A stretch of DNA of 64,000 bases from CPC320 sp002336405 (GCA_949372595.1 CASIAN010000001.1:1-64000); one strand, 5' to 3'; shown: positions 8,518 through 17,835, numbered from the stretch's first letter. Notes: generated by a model from the sequence alone, not told the origin. Numbers and translations: made by a program.

Positions 8518-9607
8518 GGCCCAACACTCCTTCGTTTGCCTCACTCAAAAGGGCTTTGCCCGATATTGCATCAAACAAACTCACAGTGCGGGGATGAAAG
8601 GCAAGACCAATGGTTTCACCAATGGTCACATTAACAGACGCTGCAATCCGCGCTTTTATCACCCCATTGGGTGTGCCCAGCACGACAATCTGGGTCGTTC
8701 CAAGATATTCCGTTGCGATGACACGCCCATGATAATCGGCACTGTCATCGAAACGTATATGTTCGGGCCGTATCCCGAAGGTAAGGTCGCCATTTGCGCC
8801 CTGTCGCATCTTGGGGATCGACATGTGAACGCCACCCAAGTCCACACTGTCAGTATCTTTGCTGACCATCCCATTGAAGTCGAGAAAGTTCATTGGTGGC
8901 GATCCGATAAACTGGGCCACAAATTTTGTGGCAGGCCAATCATAAATATCCTGCGGCACGCCAAACTGTTCGACGACACCATGGTTCATAACAACGATCT
9001 TGTCGCCCATTTGCATGGCTTCTAACTGATCATGCGTCACGTAAACGGTCGTGGCCCCCATACGGTCATGCAAGGCGCGGAGCTCTTGAGACATATGTTC
9101 ACGAAATTCTGCATCCAACGCACCGAGTGGTTCATCCATAAAGAACGCCTTTGGATCACGAACAATGGCACGGCCCAGCGCGACACGCTGACGGTCACCG
9201 CCTGAGAGACCACCAACTGGTCGGTCCAGCATGTGGGTGATCCCCAAAATTTCGGCGATTTCGGAAACTTTCTTTTTTACCTGTGCTTTTGGCATTCCTT
9301 GACTGACCAGCGGGTAAGAGATGTTCTTACGCACGTTCATATGGGGATACAGAGCAAACATCTGAAAAACAAAAGCAATATCGCGCTGGCTAGCAGGCTT
9401 TTGGCCGACCTCGTCACCATCAATGTAAATTTCACCCGATGTTGGCAGCTCTAGCCCAGCCATCATTCGCAGCGTTGTTGTCTTTCCGCAGCCTGAGGGG
9501 CCAAGCAACATGAAAAACTCACCGTCTTCGATGGTAAAGCTTGACGACTGAACCGCGGTGAATGACCCGAATTCCTTGCGCACGTTTTCAATTCTGATCT
9601 GCGCCAT
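8510..9607 (-). CDS. ABC transporter ATP-binding protein (CUT1/MalK type), first of pair
   Basis: This is a 365-residue ATPase starting MAQIRIENVRKEFG. It has Walker A GPSGCGKTT, Q-loop VFQMFALYPH, signature LSGGDRQRVALGRA, Walker B AFFMDEPLGALDA and switch His in VTHDQLEAMQMG. The C-terminal MalK-like domain contains FGIRPEHIRF. It lies 3 bases downstream of the small membrane-protein gene and overlaps the second ATPase gene. It works on the cytoplasmic face with the permeases at 9796-11678. Confidence 0.9.
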   Translation of the reverse strand: MAQIRIENVRKEFGSFTAVQSSSFTIEDGEFFMLLGPSGCGKTTTLRMMAGLELPTSGEIYIDGDEVGQKPASQRDIAFVFQMFALYPHMNVRKNISYPLVSQGMPKAQVKKKVSEIAEILGITHMLDRPVGGLSGGDRQRVALGRAIVRDPKAFFMDEPLGALDAEFREHMSQELRALHDRMGATTVYVTHDQLEAMQMGDKIVVMNHGVVEQFGVPQDIYDWPATKFVAQFIGSPPMNFLDFNGMVSKDTDSVDLGGVHMSIPKMRQGANGDLTFGIRPEHIRFDDSADYHGRVIATEYLGTTQIVVLGTPNGVIKARIAASVNVTIGETIGLAFHPRTVSLFDAISGKALLSEANEGVLGRG

Positions 9608-9610
9608 AGA

Positions 9611-9799
9611 TTACTCCGGGAAGTGGCTGACGATAATGAACATCACCGTCCCAACAAGGGTGACGATAAACGAATAGCTATAGACCGCTAGTACGAAGGG
9701 CTGCATCAGCATGATCACCCCGACTGCAATCAAAACGGTGGCCACCATTTCCCAGGCTCCCCGTCGAAACGTCAACAAACCATTGATAAAATCCCTCAT
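9611..9799 (-). CDS. Small integral membrane protein of the transporter operon
   Basis: This 62-residue protein begins at ATG 9799, inside the stop of the upstream permease (ATGA overlap), so translation is coupled. After a short amphipathic start (MRDFINGLLTFRRGAWEM) it has two hydrophobic stretches: VATVLIAVGVIMLMQPFVLA and SYSFIVTLVGTVMFIIV. Position and size recall the small membrane protein (GlpU-like) of the glycerol ABC operons of rhizobia, although I do not see sequence similarity that proves it. It may stabilise the permease pair or assist assembly. The reading frame, overlap and gap-free packing make it a real gene. Confidence 0.75.
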   Translation of the reverse strand: MRDFINGLLTFRRGAWEMVATVLIAVGVIMLMQPFVLAVYSYSFIVTLVGTVMFIIVSHFPE

Positions 9800-10734
9800 T
9801 TGCGGACCGCTCCGAATGTAATCCCGCGCAGAAGATGTTTGCGCAATAGAATAGTGAAAACCATGACCGGCACGAGAAAAATTGTCGCCCCTGCAGCCAC
9901 CGCAGGCCAGTCCTTGCCGCTTGTCCCGATTATATTGGGAATAAACGGGGGGGCGGTTTGGGCCGTACCAGAGGTTAGCAAGACAGCAAATGCATATTCG
10001 TTCCACGCAAAAATAAGGCAGAAAATCGCGGTTGAGGCGATGCCAGTGGCCGCTTGCGGCAGAACAACTTTGATGAAGGCTTGAAACCGGGTGTAGCCGT
10101 CAATCAACGCCGCCTCTTCATATTCTATGGGGATTTCATCGATAAAACCCTTCAACAGCCAGACTGATAGCGACAGGTTCACGGCGGTATAAAGCAAGAT
10201 CATGCCCAGATGGGTATCATTGAGCCCAAGGTTGCGAAACATCAAGAAAATCGGGATTGCGACGGCGATGGGAGGCATCATCCGTGTTGAGAGAATAAAG
10301 AACAGCAAGTCATCTTTCAACGGCACACGGAAACGGCTGAATGCATAGGCCGCAGCGGTGCCAAGGATCATGCAAAGCGCGGTCGAGCCAAACCCAATAA
10401 TGACCGAGTTGGTGAAGCGCTGACCGTATTTGGACGGGCCAGAGATGACTGTGCCGCGTTCGCGCACAATCGTGTCATACCACGTTACCGGCGGACCTGC
10501 TTCTTGCAACATTTGCTCGGTGGCACGTGTGCGGTCTGTGAACAAGTTCACATAGCCCTCTAATGTTGGTTCAAACATCACGACAGGTGGGTAAGCAATT
10601 GAATCAGTGGGAGATTTAAAGCCAGTAGCGATAATCCACAGCAGCGGTATTAACGTGATTGCCGCATATCCAACCACCAGAAGGCCGGCGAACCATTTGG
10701 TTCGGATGGACGGGTCTGTAACAGAAAAGCTCAT
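9796..10734 (-). CDS. ABC transporter permease (MalG type)
   Basis: This inner-membrane permease of 312 residues has about six membrane segments, beginning WFAGLLVVGYAAITLIPLLW. The EAA loop that contacts the ATPase is EYEEAALIDGYTRFQAFIK at about residues 205-223. The end RGITFGAVRK is typical of the MalG side of CUT1 systems. A long periplasmic loop (residues 45-95) follows the first segment. It overlaps the upstream permease and the downstream small membrane protein by 4 bases each. Confidence 0.92.
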   Translation of the reverse strand: MSFSVTDPSIRTKWFAGLLVVGYAAITLIPLLWIIATGFKSPTDSIAYPPVVMFEPTLEGYVNLFTDRTRATEQMLQEAGPPVTWYDTIVRERGTVISGPSKYGQRFTNSVIIGFGSTALCMILGTAAAYAFSRFRVPLKDDLLFFILSTRMMPPIAVAIPIFLMFRNLGLNDTHLGMILLYTAVNLSLSVWLLKGFIDEIPIEYEEAALIDGYTRFQAFIKVVLPQAATGIASTAIFCLIFAWNEYAFAVLLTSGTAQTAPPFIPNIIGTSGKDWPAVAAGATIFLVPVMVFTILLRKHLLRGITFGAVRK

Positions 10735-11678
10735 CGTTCTTTCACCTTATTCAGGGCCTTCACGTAAATCGACGCGAGGCCAAAGACGGTGACGAATAGA
10801 ATGACAGCATAGGCGGAGGAATAGCCGGTGCGCCATTTTTCGAACGCCTCTCGTTTGAGGTCGATCGAAGTCAGGGTCGTGATGTTGCCCGGGCCGCCAC
10901 CGGTGAGTTGAACCACAAGATCAAACATCTTGAAGTTCTCGATCCCTCGGAACAAAACTGCCAGCATCAAAAATGGCAAAGCCATCGGAATGGTAATCGT
11001 CCAGAACTGTCGCCATTTGCTGGCGCGGTCACATTCTGCGGCCTCATAGATACTGTCGGGAATAGATCGCAGACCGGCCAAACATATCAGCATAACAAAA
11101 GGTGTCCACATCCATGTATCGGCAATCACAATCGCCCAAGGGGCTAGGTGGACATCACCAATCATCGAAAAACTGGCAGGATCTGCACCGGTGAAAAAAG
11201 CGATGACATAGTTAAACAATCCAATTTGTGGCTGGTAGAGAAAGGTCCAAAAGTTACCAACAACGGCTGGGGACAGCATCATTGGGAAGACGATAACCGT
11301 CGTCCAGAGATCATTACCCTTGAATTTCTTGTTGATCAGAAAGGCCAGCGTGAATCCGATCAAAACTTGTAGAACAATTGTCCAAATCAGAAAATGCGCC
11401 GTCGCCTGCATTGTGTTCCAGATATCAGGATCGCTTAAAATACGTTCATAGTTCCGCAGACCCACCCATTCTATTTCTTTATTGGGTCGGTTCACGCGAA
11501 AGTTGGTGAAACTTAACCGGATGGTCCAGATCAAAGGAAAGATATTGACTGCCAAGAGCAAAAACAGCGTCGGTGCGACAAAAATCCATGCGATGGTGCG
11601 GTCCGACAAGCTCCGAATCCGTCGGGCAACCCCGACGGGTGTGCCTTGTGCAACCTTGTCCAAGGGTGAAGTCTTCAT
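10731..11678 (-). CDS. ABC transporter permease (MalF type)
   Basis: This is a 315-residue inner-membrane permease. The first segment is IAWIFVAPTLFLLLAVNIFPLIW, followed by RLSFTNFRVN, as in MalF-type sugar permeases. The EAA loop is DSIYEAAECDRASKWRQFWT near residue 220. It is the first permease after the solute-binding protein and overlaps the next by ATGA. Together with the MalG-type subunit it forms the translocation channel. Confidence 0.92.
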   Translation of the reverse strand: MKTSPLDKVAQGTPVGVARRIRSLSDRTIAWIFVAPTLFLLLAVNIFPLIWTIRLSFTNFRVNRPNKEIEWVGLRNYERILSDPDIWNTMQATAHFLIWTIVLQVLIGFTLAFLINKKFKGNDLWTTVIVFPMMLSPAVVGNFWTFLYQPQIGLFNYVIAFFTGADPASFSMIGDVHLAPWAIVIADTWMWTPFVMLICLAGLRSIPDSIYEAAECDRASKWRQFWTITIPMALPFLMLAVLFRGIENFKMFDLVVQLTGGGPGNITTLTSIDLKREAFEKWRTGYSSAYAVILFVTVFGLASIYVKALNKVKER

Positions 11679-11784
11679 GTCGGCATACCCCTTTTGGCTG
11701 GCGATAAACTGCGCCCGCTTTGGACTTTTTTCTCAACTTTTAAGTCTTCCCCCCGATCGGCCAAGACCCGACCCGGGGAAAGTG

Positions 11785-11814
11785 TTCAGATCCAAATTCG
11801 GCATTGGATCTGAA
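11785..11814 (-). terminator. Intercistronic stem-loop after the solute-binding protein gene
   Basis: A perfect 11-base inverted repeat, TTCAGATCCAA (11785-11795) and TTGGATCTGAA (11804-11814), encloses an 8-base loop just 9 bases past the stop of the binding-protein gene. A further imperfect G/C-rich repeat follows at about 11744-11784. Such hairpins between binding-protein and permease genes usually stabilise the upstream message or partly terminate, giving more binding protein than permease. Confidence 0.6.
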
Positions 11815-11823
11815 AATAACAGT

Positions 11824-13158
11824 TTATATTTTGCCTTCGTCTTCGAAGACTTCGGTCCAGTCACGCACCAGACCGTCAAGTGCTTCTTTCGCACTGCCTT
11901 CGCCTGCGACAACGAAATTGTGGACGCGATCCTGCATTGGCAGAAGAAGATCTGCATAGGCAGGTTCCGCCCAAAAATCTTTCACGATCGCCATAGAGTC
12001 GAGGAAGGTCTGCGCATAGGGCTGACTGGTCGCGAACCCGGGGTCTTCAACCACGGCCTTAAGCGCCGAATAGCCCCCCAGTTCCCACCATTTTGCTTGA
12101 ACCTGCGGCTGGGCGAACCACTGGATATACTCCAACGCAGCATCTTGCTTTTCAGAGGCAGCGACAACAGAAATCCCTTGGCCACCCAGCTGGGCGAACT
12201 GACCAGCGGGGCCAGCCGGATTGGGGAAGTACCCTGACTTGCCACCACCAACGTTGGCATCAGCTTCGACACCGGGCCAAATAAATGCAAAGTTCATTTG
12301 CATGGCGACCTGGCCTGAGCGATAGGCGTCGATATTTTCACCCATGTACCAGTTGGAAGAGCCCGGAGGCGTCGTGTTGTCATAAAGCTCTTTGTAGAAC
12401 TCAAGTCCAGCAATGGCACCATCAGAGTTTACGAAGCCTTCCAGATCATAGGGCTTGTCAGGGTTTTCATACTGAAACCCATAGTTATACAGCGCGTTGG
12501 TGACACCCATTGTGATGCCTTCTGAGCCGCGCTCTGTATAGATCGCTGCCCCATAGACTTTGGTGCCGTCAATTTCGCGGCCTTGGAAGAATTCACCGAT
12601 ATCTTTAAGCTCTTCTAGAGATGCGGGAACACCCAAGGCACGGCCGTGGGCCTTTTGAAACTCTGCTTGCAGTTCTGGCCGCTCGAACCAATCCTTACGA
12701 TACGTCCAGCCAACAACATCGCCAAACGCCGGCAATGCATAATAGTTTGGCGTTTTCTTTGGCCATTCAGCATAGCCGGTCACGGTCGCAGGAATGAAAT
12801 CATCCATGGTGATGTTATTGGCATCAAAGAAATCGTTCAACTTTACATAATGCCCGTTCTCCGCACCGCCACCGATCCACTGGCTATCTCCGATCATCAA
12901 GTCACATAGCTTTCCGCCAGAGTTGAGTTCGTTCAGCATGCGATCTGCAAAGCTTGTCCAAGGCACAAATTCAAAGTTCATATTATGGCCGGATTCCGCC
13001 TCAAAATCCTTGCTGAGTTCAATCAAGGCATTTGCGGGATCCCAAGCTGCCCAACATAGGGTCAGATCGGTCGCGTGGCTGCCGGCCATCGCGGCAGTTG
13101 TTAAGCTTGTGGACAATAGCGCACCAGTTGCGGCGGCCGTCATGAAATTGGGTTTCAT
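11824..13158 (-). CDS. ABC transporter periplasmic solute-binding protein (polyol type)
   Basis: This 444-residue secreted protein has a signal peptide at residues 1-25 (MKPNFMTAAATGALLSTSLT, cleavage after AMA). The mature part has the extracellular binding protein type 1 fold, with WAAWDPANALIELSKDFEAE, then VPWTSFADRM and WIGGGAENGHYVKLNDFF. It is the first gene of the leftward operon ending in dihydroxyacetone kinase. It is read divergently from a LacI-type regulator, with two operator candidates between. The ligand cannot be read from sequence; dihydroxyacetone or another short polyol or ketose is the best guess from the kinase. Confidence 0.88.
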   Translation of the reverse strand: MKPNFMTAAATGALLSTSLTTAAMAGSHATDLTLCWAAWDPANALIELSKDFEAESGHNMNFEFVPWTSFADRMLNELNSGGKLCDLMIGDSQWIGGGAENGHYVKLNDFFDANNITMDDFIPATVTGYAEWPKKTPNYYALPAFGDVVGWTYRKDWFERPELQAEFQKAHGRALGVPASLEELKDIGEFFQGREIDGTKVYGAAIYTERGSEGITMGVTNALYNYGFQYENPDKPYDLEGFVNSDGAIAGLEFYKELYDNTTPPGSSNWYMGENIDAYRSGQVAMQMNFAFIWPGVEADANVGGGKSGYFPNPAGPAGQFAQLGGQGISVVAASEKQDAALEYIQWFAQPQVQAKWWELGGYSALKAVVEDPGFATSQPYAQTFLDSMAIVKDFWAEPAYADLLLPMQDRVHNFVVAGEGSAKEALDGLVRDWTEVFEDEGKI

Positions 13159-13229
13159 CTACATTTCCTCCCAGAAACTGTTGTAACGGGCCCGACCTTT
13201 TCGTCATGACCCTCTAAAATATCTATAAC

Positions 13230-13245
13230 TGATACACGTGCATCA
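13230..13245. promoter_or_regulatory. Operator candidate 1 for the LacI-type regulator
   Basis: TGATACACGTGCATCA is palindromic at 14 of 16 positions around a central CG, the usual form of a LacI-family operator. It lies 72 bases upstream of the binding-protein start. Confidence 0.6.
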
Positions 13246-13259
13246 AAACAAGTATTTAT

Positions 13260-13275
13260 TGAGACACGTGTGTCA
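13260..13275. promoter_or_regulatory. Operator candidate 2 for the LacI-type regulator
   Basis: TGAGACACGTGTGTCA is palindromic at 14 of 16 positions and shares the ACACGTG core with the site at 13230. The two centres are exactly 30 bases apart, close to three helical turns, so two dimers would sit on the same face of the DNA. Confidence 0.6.
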
Positions 13276-13374
13276 TTTTTTGGTATAAGATTTTAAAAAT
13301 AGGCGGTTTTCGTCACAGGTGTAGGCAAAATACCAACTGTAAACAATTGATAAATAAGAAGAAATAGCTAAATA

Positions 13375-14412
13375 ATGTTCATAAAGTCAACGACTCCACC
13401 AACCACAAAAGATCTCGCCAAGGCGGCAGGGGTAAGCCGAGCAACAGTCGACCGTGTGCTTAACGGGCGCGATGGTGTGAAGCAAAAAACCGCTGAGCGA
13501 GTAAATGCCGCGATTCGGGAATTGGGATTTGTGCGCAACCTGCAGGCTGCAAACCTTGCTCGTCAAAGAAACTATCGGTTTTTATTTGCACTTCCTCAGG
13601 CGCGTGACGAATTTGTCCAGCAAATCGTGCGGCATGTCGAAGAAGCAACAGAGAGTTTCTCGGCAGATCAAGTCTGGGCGAAAGTCCAGCATATTAACGA
13701 GAATGACCCGCACAGCATTTCAGACTTTTTGAGATCTCTGGATGCAGAAGATGTTTCTGGCGTTGCGATTATGGCTCCAGAAACGCCGCAAGTGCGCGAT
13801 GCGATCAAACGGCTTCAAGAGCGCAACATTGCAGCGTTGCCATTTATCTCAAACCAATCTGGCTTTGAAGAGAACTGCGTCAGTATCGACAATAGGGCGG
13901 CTGGGGCAACCGCGGCCACTTTGCTTGGACGTTTCACCCACGCCAAATCAGGCAGCTTGATGGTCGTATCTGAAAGTATGCAATCTCGCGACAGTCAAGA
14001 CAGGCGTTTGGGTTTTGACGAAGTGATCAACACGCAATTTCGACATTTACGCGCCATCCCGTCCCTTGAAACTTACGGAGACGCCGAACGGGCAACAGCC
14101 ATAATTACCGCGACGCTGTTGCGTAATCCTGATATCGTCGGGCTCTATATTATGTCGTCCGAAGCGCGTGCACCGTTAAAGGCAGTCGAGAACAGTCTGC
14201 TGAAAAATCAGATTGTAACGATAGCGCATGAGCGTACGCCCTTTGCTGAGAAAGCACTGCAAAGGGGCGCCATTGATGCCGTGATCGCGCAAAACACCGG
14301 CCACCTAGTGAGGAGCGCAATTCGCCGTCTCAAGAATATGCTTGATCATCGCAATACCTTAAAATCACAAGAGGTCATCAGGACAGAAATATTGATGAAG
14401 ACCAATCTATAA
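13375..14412 (+). CDS. LacI-family transcriptional regulator
   Basis: This is a 345-residue regulator. The N-terminal helix-turn-helix and hinge helix are clear: TTKDLAKAAGVSRATVDRVL followed by NGRDGVKQKTAERVNAAI at residues 10-47. The rest is a periplasmic-binding-like sensor domain (YRFLFALPQ, GVAIMAPETP, CVSIDNRAAGATAATLLG). Family members bind a sugar or polyol and release DNA. It faces away from the transporter-dihydroxyacetone kinase operon, and two paired palindromes lie between. It most likely represses that operon and itself. Confidence 0.92.
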   Translation: MFIKSTTPPTTKDLAKAAGVSRATVDRVLNGRDGVKQKTAERVNAAIRELGFVRNLQAANLARQRNYRFLFALPQARDEFVQQIVRHVEEATESFSADQVWAKVQHINENDPHSISDFLRSLDAEDVSGVAIMAPETPQVRDAIKRLQERNIAALPFISNQSGFEENCVSIDNRAAGATAATLLGRFTHAKSGSLMVVSESMQSRDSQDRRLGFDEVINTQFRHLRAIPSLETYGDAERATAIITATLLRNPDIVGLYIMSSEARAPLKAVENSLLKNQIVTIAHERTPFAEKALQRGAIDAVIAQNTGHLVRSAIRRLKNMLDHRNTLKSQEVIRTEILMKTNL

Positions 14413-14687
14413 TTGCAGCTGTTTGAAAACTCTCGTGTTATTAAAGCTTACATTAAAATATGGTCAGATCAGGATTTTTATTGCTTGATGCTTGATATTA
14501 ATAAAATCAGTCACGGGCACTGTGTCATGGTCAATTTTTTATTAAATCGCGCCCCAAAAGGGGTACTATTTTTAGCCCTTAGGCGCAAGATTAGCAACCA
14601 GGATAGCCTGATTTCAGCGGGGGGTATTGCTGACGAGAACAAGTCTGGGAAAACAAGGGAGTAGGGCTGTGATTGGAACAAAGCATT

Positions 14688-15469
14688 ATGGGACAGGTAC
14701 GTCACAAGTACGTCACGGCTGCGCACGCCATCACAGCTGCAATACAGTGATCACAAGCTATAACCGCGGCGCGGAGCCGAGAACCCGGTATCACTGTCAA
14801 AACGGTTGAAGATCGCAAAACGCGTCCAACACACCCCAGCTCCATGGTTCTGAACGCTGATGAAGAAGCGATGATTGTCGCTTTTCGGCGTCATACGCGC
14901 CTGCCCACGGATGATTGTTTGTATGCCTTACAACCAACCATCCCGCATTTGACGCGATCTTCGCTATACCGCTGCTGGGCGGCGGCATGGAATATCGCAA
15001 CTTCCCGAGATGGACGACGACAGGCCCAAACGGCAAAAGTTCAAGCGCTACCCTATGGGATATTTCCATATAGACATCGCCGAATGGCGCACCAACGAAG
15101 GTAAGCGATATCTGTTCGTAGCCATCGACCGGACCAGTAAGTTTGCCGTGGCGCAGCTTGTAGATAAAGCGAACCGCAAGACGGTCTGGGAGTTTCTAGC
15201 GGCTGTGCTGGAAGCTGTGCTCGAAGCGGTGCCTTACAAAATCCACACACTCTGGACTGACAACGGCATCCAGTTTTGTGAGCAGCAGCGCAACCGCAAC
15301 AGGCCCTATTAATGGCCCATGCGGTTTGAAATGATCTGCGCTGCAAAGGGGATCGAGCATCGCGCAACCAAGCCAAATCATTCATGGACGAATGGACAAG
15401 TCGGGCGGGTGAACCGCACAATCAAGCAGGCGACCGTGAAACGGTATCACTATGACGCCCACGATCAGC
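14688..15469 (+). pseudogene. IS481-type transposase, multiply broken
   Basis: From ATG 14688 the frame reads MGQVRHKYVTAAHAITAAIQ, then a TGA at codon 21, then SREPGITVKTVEDRK where part of the helix-turn-helix is deleted. Further pieces follow in shifted frames: RRHTRLPTDDCLYALQPTIP, KRYPMGYFHIDIAEW, FVAIDRTSKFAVAQL, LWTDNGIQF and TKPNHSWTNGQVGRVNRT. These are the standard landmarks of IS481-family DDE transposases. The C-terminal part after KRYHYDAHDQ is lost where the fragment abuts a phosphodiesterase pseudogene. Confidence 0.8.
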
Positions 15470-16177
15470 CCCGTAGACAGGTGGTTCATGACTACGTACC
15501 AGCAAAGGCGTTTCGGTCGATGTTAGGGCCACCTGATGTGCGGTGCCGTGACGAGAAGAAAAAGAAATCCCGTTCCAATTGCCCGCAGTTGGCCGGTGAA
15601 CATGGTCAAAAAACATGTGTTGCACGTTGTTATAGGGTACACGTGTCCGGGCGAGCAATTCGTTGCCATGTATTAACCGCATGTGGTCCACATTGGGCAC
15701 GCCTATATCCGGCGGCGGGTGGTGGAGAAAAAGGTAAACTGGACGGTCCCCGCTGGCCGCCAACTTATCAGCAAGCCACTCGGCCCGGTCCTCGCAGAAG
15801 CAACCAAATTTTTTGCCTTCCGCGACAGTGTCGAGAAAGCTCAACCGTCTAAAATCATGATCCACAGAAGACTGGATGAACTCATTTGGATCAGTTGGGA
15901 CGTCCGCTAACACCGAAAGAAGATTTGCACGAATAGCGTGATTACCAACCATTACGCGATACGGGATCGAAAGCCCGGTCAGTATTTCAGCAAGGTACTC
16001 ATATGATGTAATTTGCCCCTGATGAGATAAATTACCTGAGATGACGTAAAGCTCCACATCTCAATTGTTCAATTCAATATCTTCGATGCAAGCGGACAAT
16101 CGATCAAATGAGTTCACGCCGTGCATCTCGCGCTTATCTGGAACTAAATACGCATAGGTGCCCTGAATGATTTTCAT
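15470..16177 (-). pseudogene. Metallophosphoesterase (CpdA/GlpQ-like phosphodiesterase), inactivated
   Basis: The start at ATG 16177 reads MKIIQGTYAYLVPDKREMHG, then CIEDIELNN, a TGA stop, and the frame resumes VELYVISGNLSHQGQITSYE. Family landmarks are all damaged. The first D-x-H is replaced by YAY, the GDLSH motif is GNLSH, GNHD is GNHA, and GHVH is DHVH; only HHPP survives. With the nonsense codon this is a dead gene. The start overlaps the stop of an ABC ATPase remnant by ATGA, so both once belonged to one operon. The 3' end is cut by the IS481 relic. Confidence 0.75.
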
Positions 16178-16637
16178 GATTGATACGGCCTTTGACTAGG
16201 TTGGTTCGCGCCCGTATTGAATCCAAGTTGCGGCTGTTCAATGCTGTCATCGCGACGTTGCGCTGCCGCTAAAAAGTGTTTCGTATAGGGATCTTTGGTG
16301 TGTTTAAACAACGCCTCAGTTTCCCCTGTTTCCATGATTAAACCGTTGCGCATGAACACTTTTTTGTGGGACCATTCATAGATCACGCTCAGGCCGTGGC
16401 TTATAAACATAAAGGCAGTTTGGTTTATTTTTCATAGCCATCAGCAGGTCAAGTACTTGGGCCTGCACAGACATATCAAGTGCTGAAGTGATTTCATCGT
16501 AAATTATTAGATCAGGATTAGCAGCAAATGCGCGCGCAACGGCGATCTGCTGCTGCTGCCCGCCTGAAAGCTGCCTTGGGTAGCGGTTCAAGAATCCAAT
16601 AGGCTGTTCAAGATTTTCCAACAGCACAACAGCCTTC
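16174..16637 (-). pseudogene. Peptide-type ABC transporter ATPase, C-terminal remnant
   Basis: The piece begins at LKAVVLLENLEQPIGFLNRY and includes the signature RQLSGGQQQQIAVARAFAAN and a Walker B PDLIIYDEITSALD. It then shifts frame near 16390-16410 into FISHGLSVIYEWSHKKVFMR and the Opp/Dpp-type ending (ETEALFKHTKDPYTKHFLAA). The N-terminal half with Walker A is missing. Relatives of the DppF/GsiA type import peptides or similar solutes. The final stop overlaps the start of the neighbouring phosphodiesterase. Confidence 0.75.
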
Positions 16638-16641
16638 AGCT

Positions 16642-16794
16642 ATGCAGATCAAAGAAGCGTCATGGTCCCGCGTCTTTAATTTAGTCCGCGCCGTGGACGG
16701 CGACCACTACATCACCTGGCGCGGTGCGCGCCACTACCTTGACCATGTGGCATTCGAAAAGGCAGGTGTTGCTGTGCGCTATATGGATTTTTGA
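16642..16794 (+). pseudogene. WbqC-family protein, C-terminal fragment
   Basis: A 50-residue open piece contains HYITWRGARHYLDHVAFEKA and ends AVRYMDF. This resembles the conserved (T/I)xGxGAxxYLD ... FExAGI(D/E)V end of WbqC-like proteins, a family found near polysaccharide genes. No upstream part is present. It abuts the broken ABC ATPase, so it is a rearrangement scrap. Confidence 0.45.
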
Positions 16795-16819
16795 CCTCTG
16801 CCTTCCGGTGACTTTACTT

Positions 16820-17738
16820 TCTATGTTTCGGGTCTTGACCTCGGGGTCTCATTGGACGCTGAAACGGCAAGGACCACTCTACAACTGGCCTGTCGACAAC
16901 GGCAGCGGTGTTTAATACTAGGTCCCAGTAGTCTCTGGTTCCTTTTAAGATTTCGTTTTTCTGGGCCACCTTCAACGGCGCATCGCAATAATAGTTCTTA
17001 ATTCTTATGTCTGCACCAGCTGTCAGAAGAGTTTGAAGACGCCGGGCATGCAAATCATGCATGCAGCAGCGAGGTGTGGCGGAGTGTCCCCCACACTATC
17101 TTGCACCATGACGTCTGCCCATGACGTCTGCCCCAGCAGATAGTAAGGTTTTGATGTTTTCTGAAGTGGACATATCAGCAGTCTTAGGCAGCGGCGTTTG
17201 GCCTTTAGCATTCTTCGCCGATACACTCGTCCCTGCAGCCCGTAGAGCTTGAATAGTTGCGGGTGTGCCGTTAGCGGCTGCCCGCTGCAGCGGAGTGTTG
17301 TGCCAAGCTTCCTTGGCCATGACATCTGCACCAGCGGCCACTAATGCAAAGATGCTTTCTAGGGTTTCTGCCTCATGTAGTGGTGTAAAACCATTCCTGC
17401 CCTGTGCCGTTATATCAGCACCAGCTGCCAACAAGATTTCAATGGCTTCAGATGTTTCAGCATCGTGTAGCGGCGTATGATCATATCCAGCCCGCGCCAT
17501 AACGTCGGCTCCAGCGGAAAAAAGAGTGTAGATATGCTCAGGCTAGCCAAAAGTCGCCGCTATATGCAGCGGTCTTGTGTTCGTCATTCCGGGCTATAAC
17601 GTCAGCACCGGCATCCAACTCGGCCTGCAAATCAGCTTTTGTTGCTGTATCCCGCCACCCCCCATCACAAAGATTGCCGCACCCAGCCCCTGCCTGCGAA
17701 GTGATGGTCATTAGCAAAGCAATCAGGATGGTTCGCAT
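16820..17738 (-). pseudogene. Secreted ankyrin-repeat protein, frameshifted
   Basis: The start at 17738 gives a signal peptide (MRTILIALLMTITSQAGAGC) followed by GNLCDGGWRDTATKADLQAE and LDAGADVIARNDEHKT. Ankyrin repeats then appear in successive frames, for example AETSEAIEILLAAGADITAQ, GRNGFTPLHEAETLESIFAL, KEAWHNTPLQRAAANGTPAT and LQTLLTAGADIRIKN. At least three shifts separate them, so no full-length product is possible. Such small periplasmic ankyrin proteins are common and often decayed in roseobacters. The C-terminal limit is approximate. Confidence 0.75.
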
Positions 17739-17835
17739 GTTGTCGACCTTATTGAAAACCTTTCCAGTCATATTGAGCAGCAGTCGAGTTTTAACTAAAA
17801 CAAATAGCGGTTAAATAAGCCCGTCAGCGTCCATC

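Noticed and set aside
14540..14580. CCCCAAAAGGGG followed by a T-run as a terminator of the LacI gene
   Set aside because: The stem is only four to five pairs and lies about 140 bases past the stop; too weak to list as a feature.
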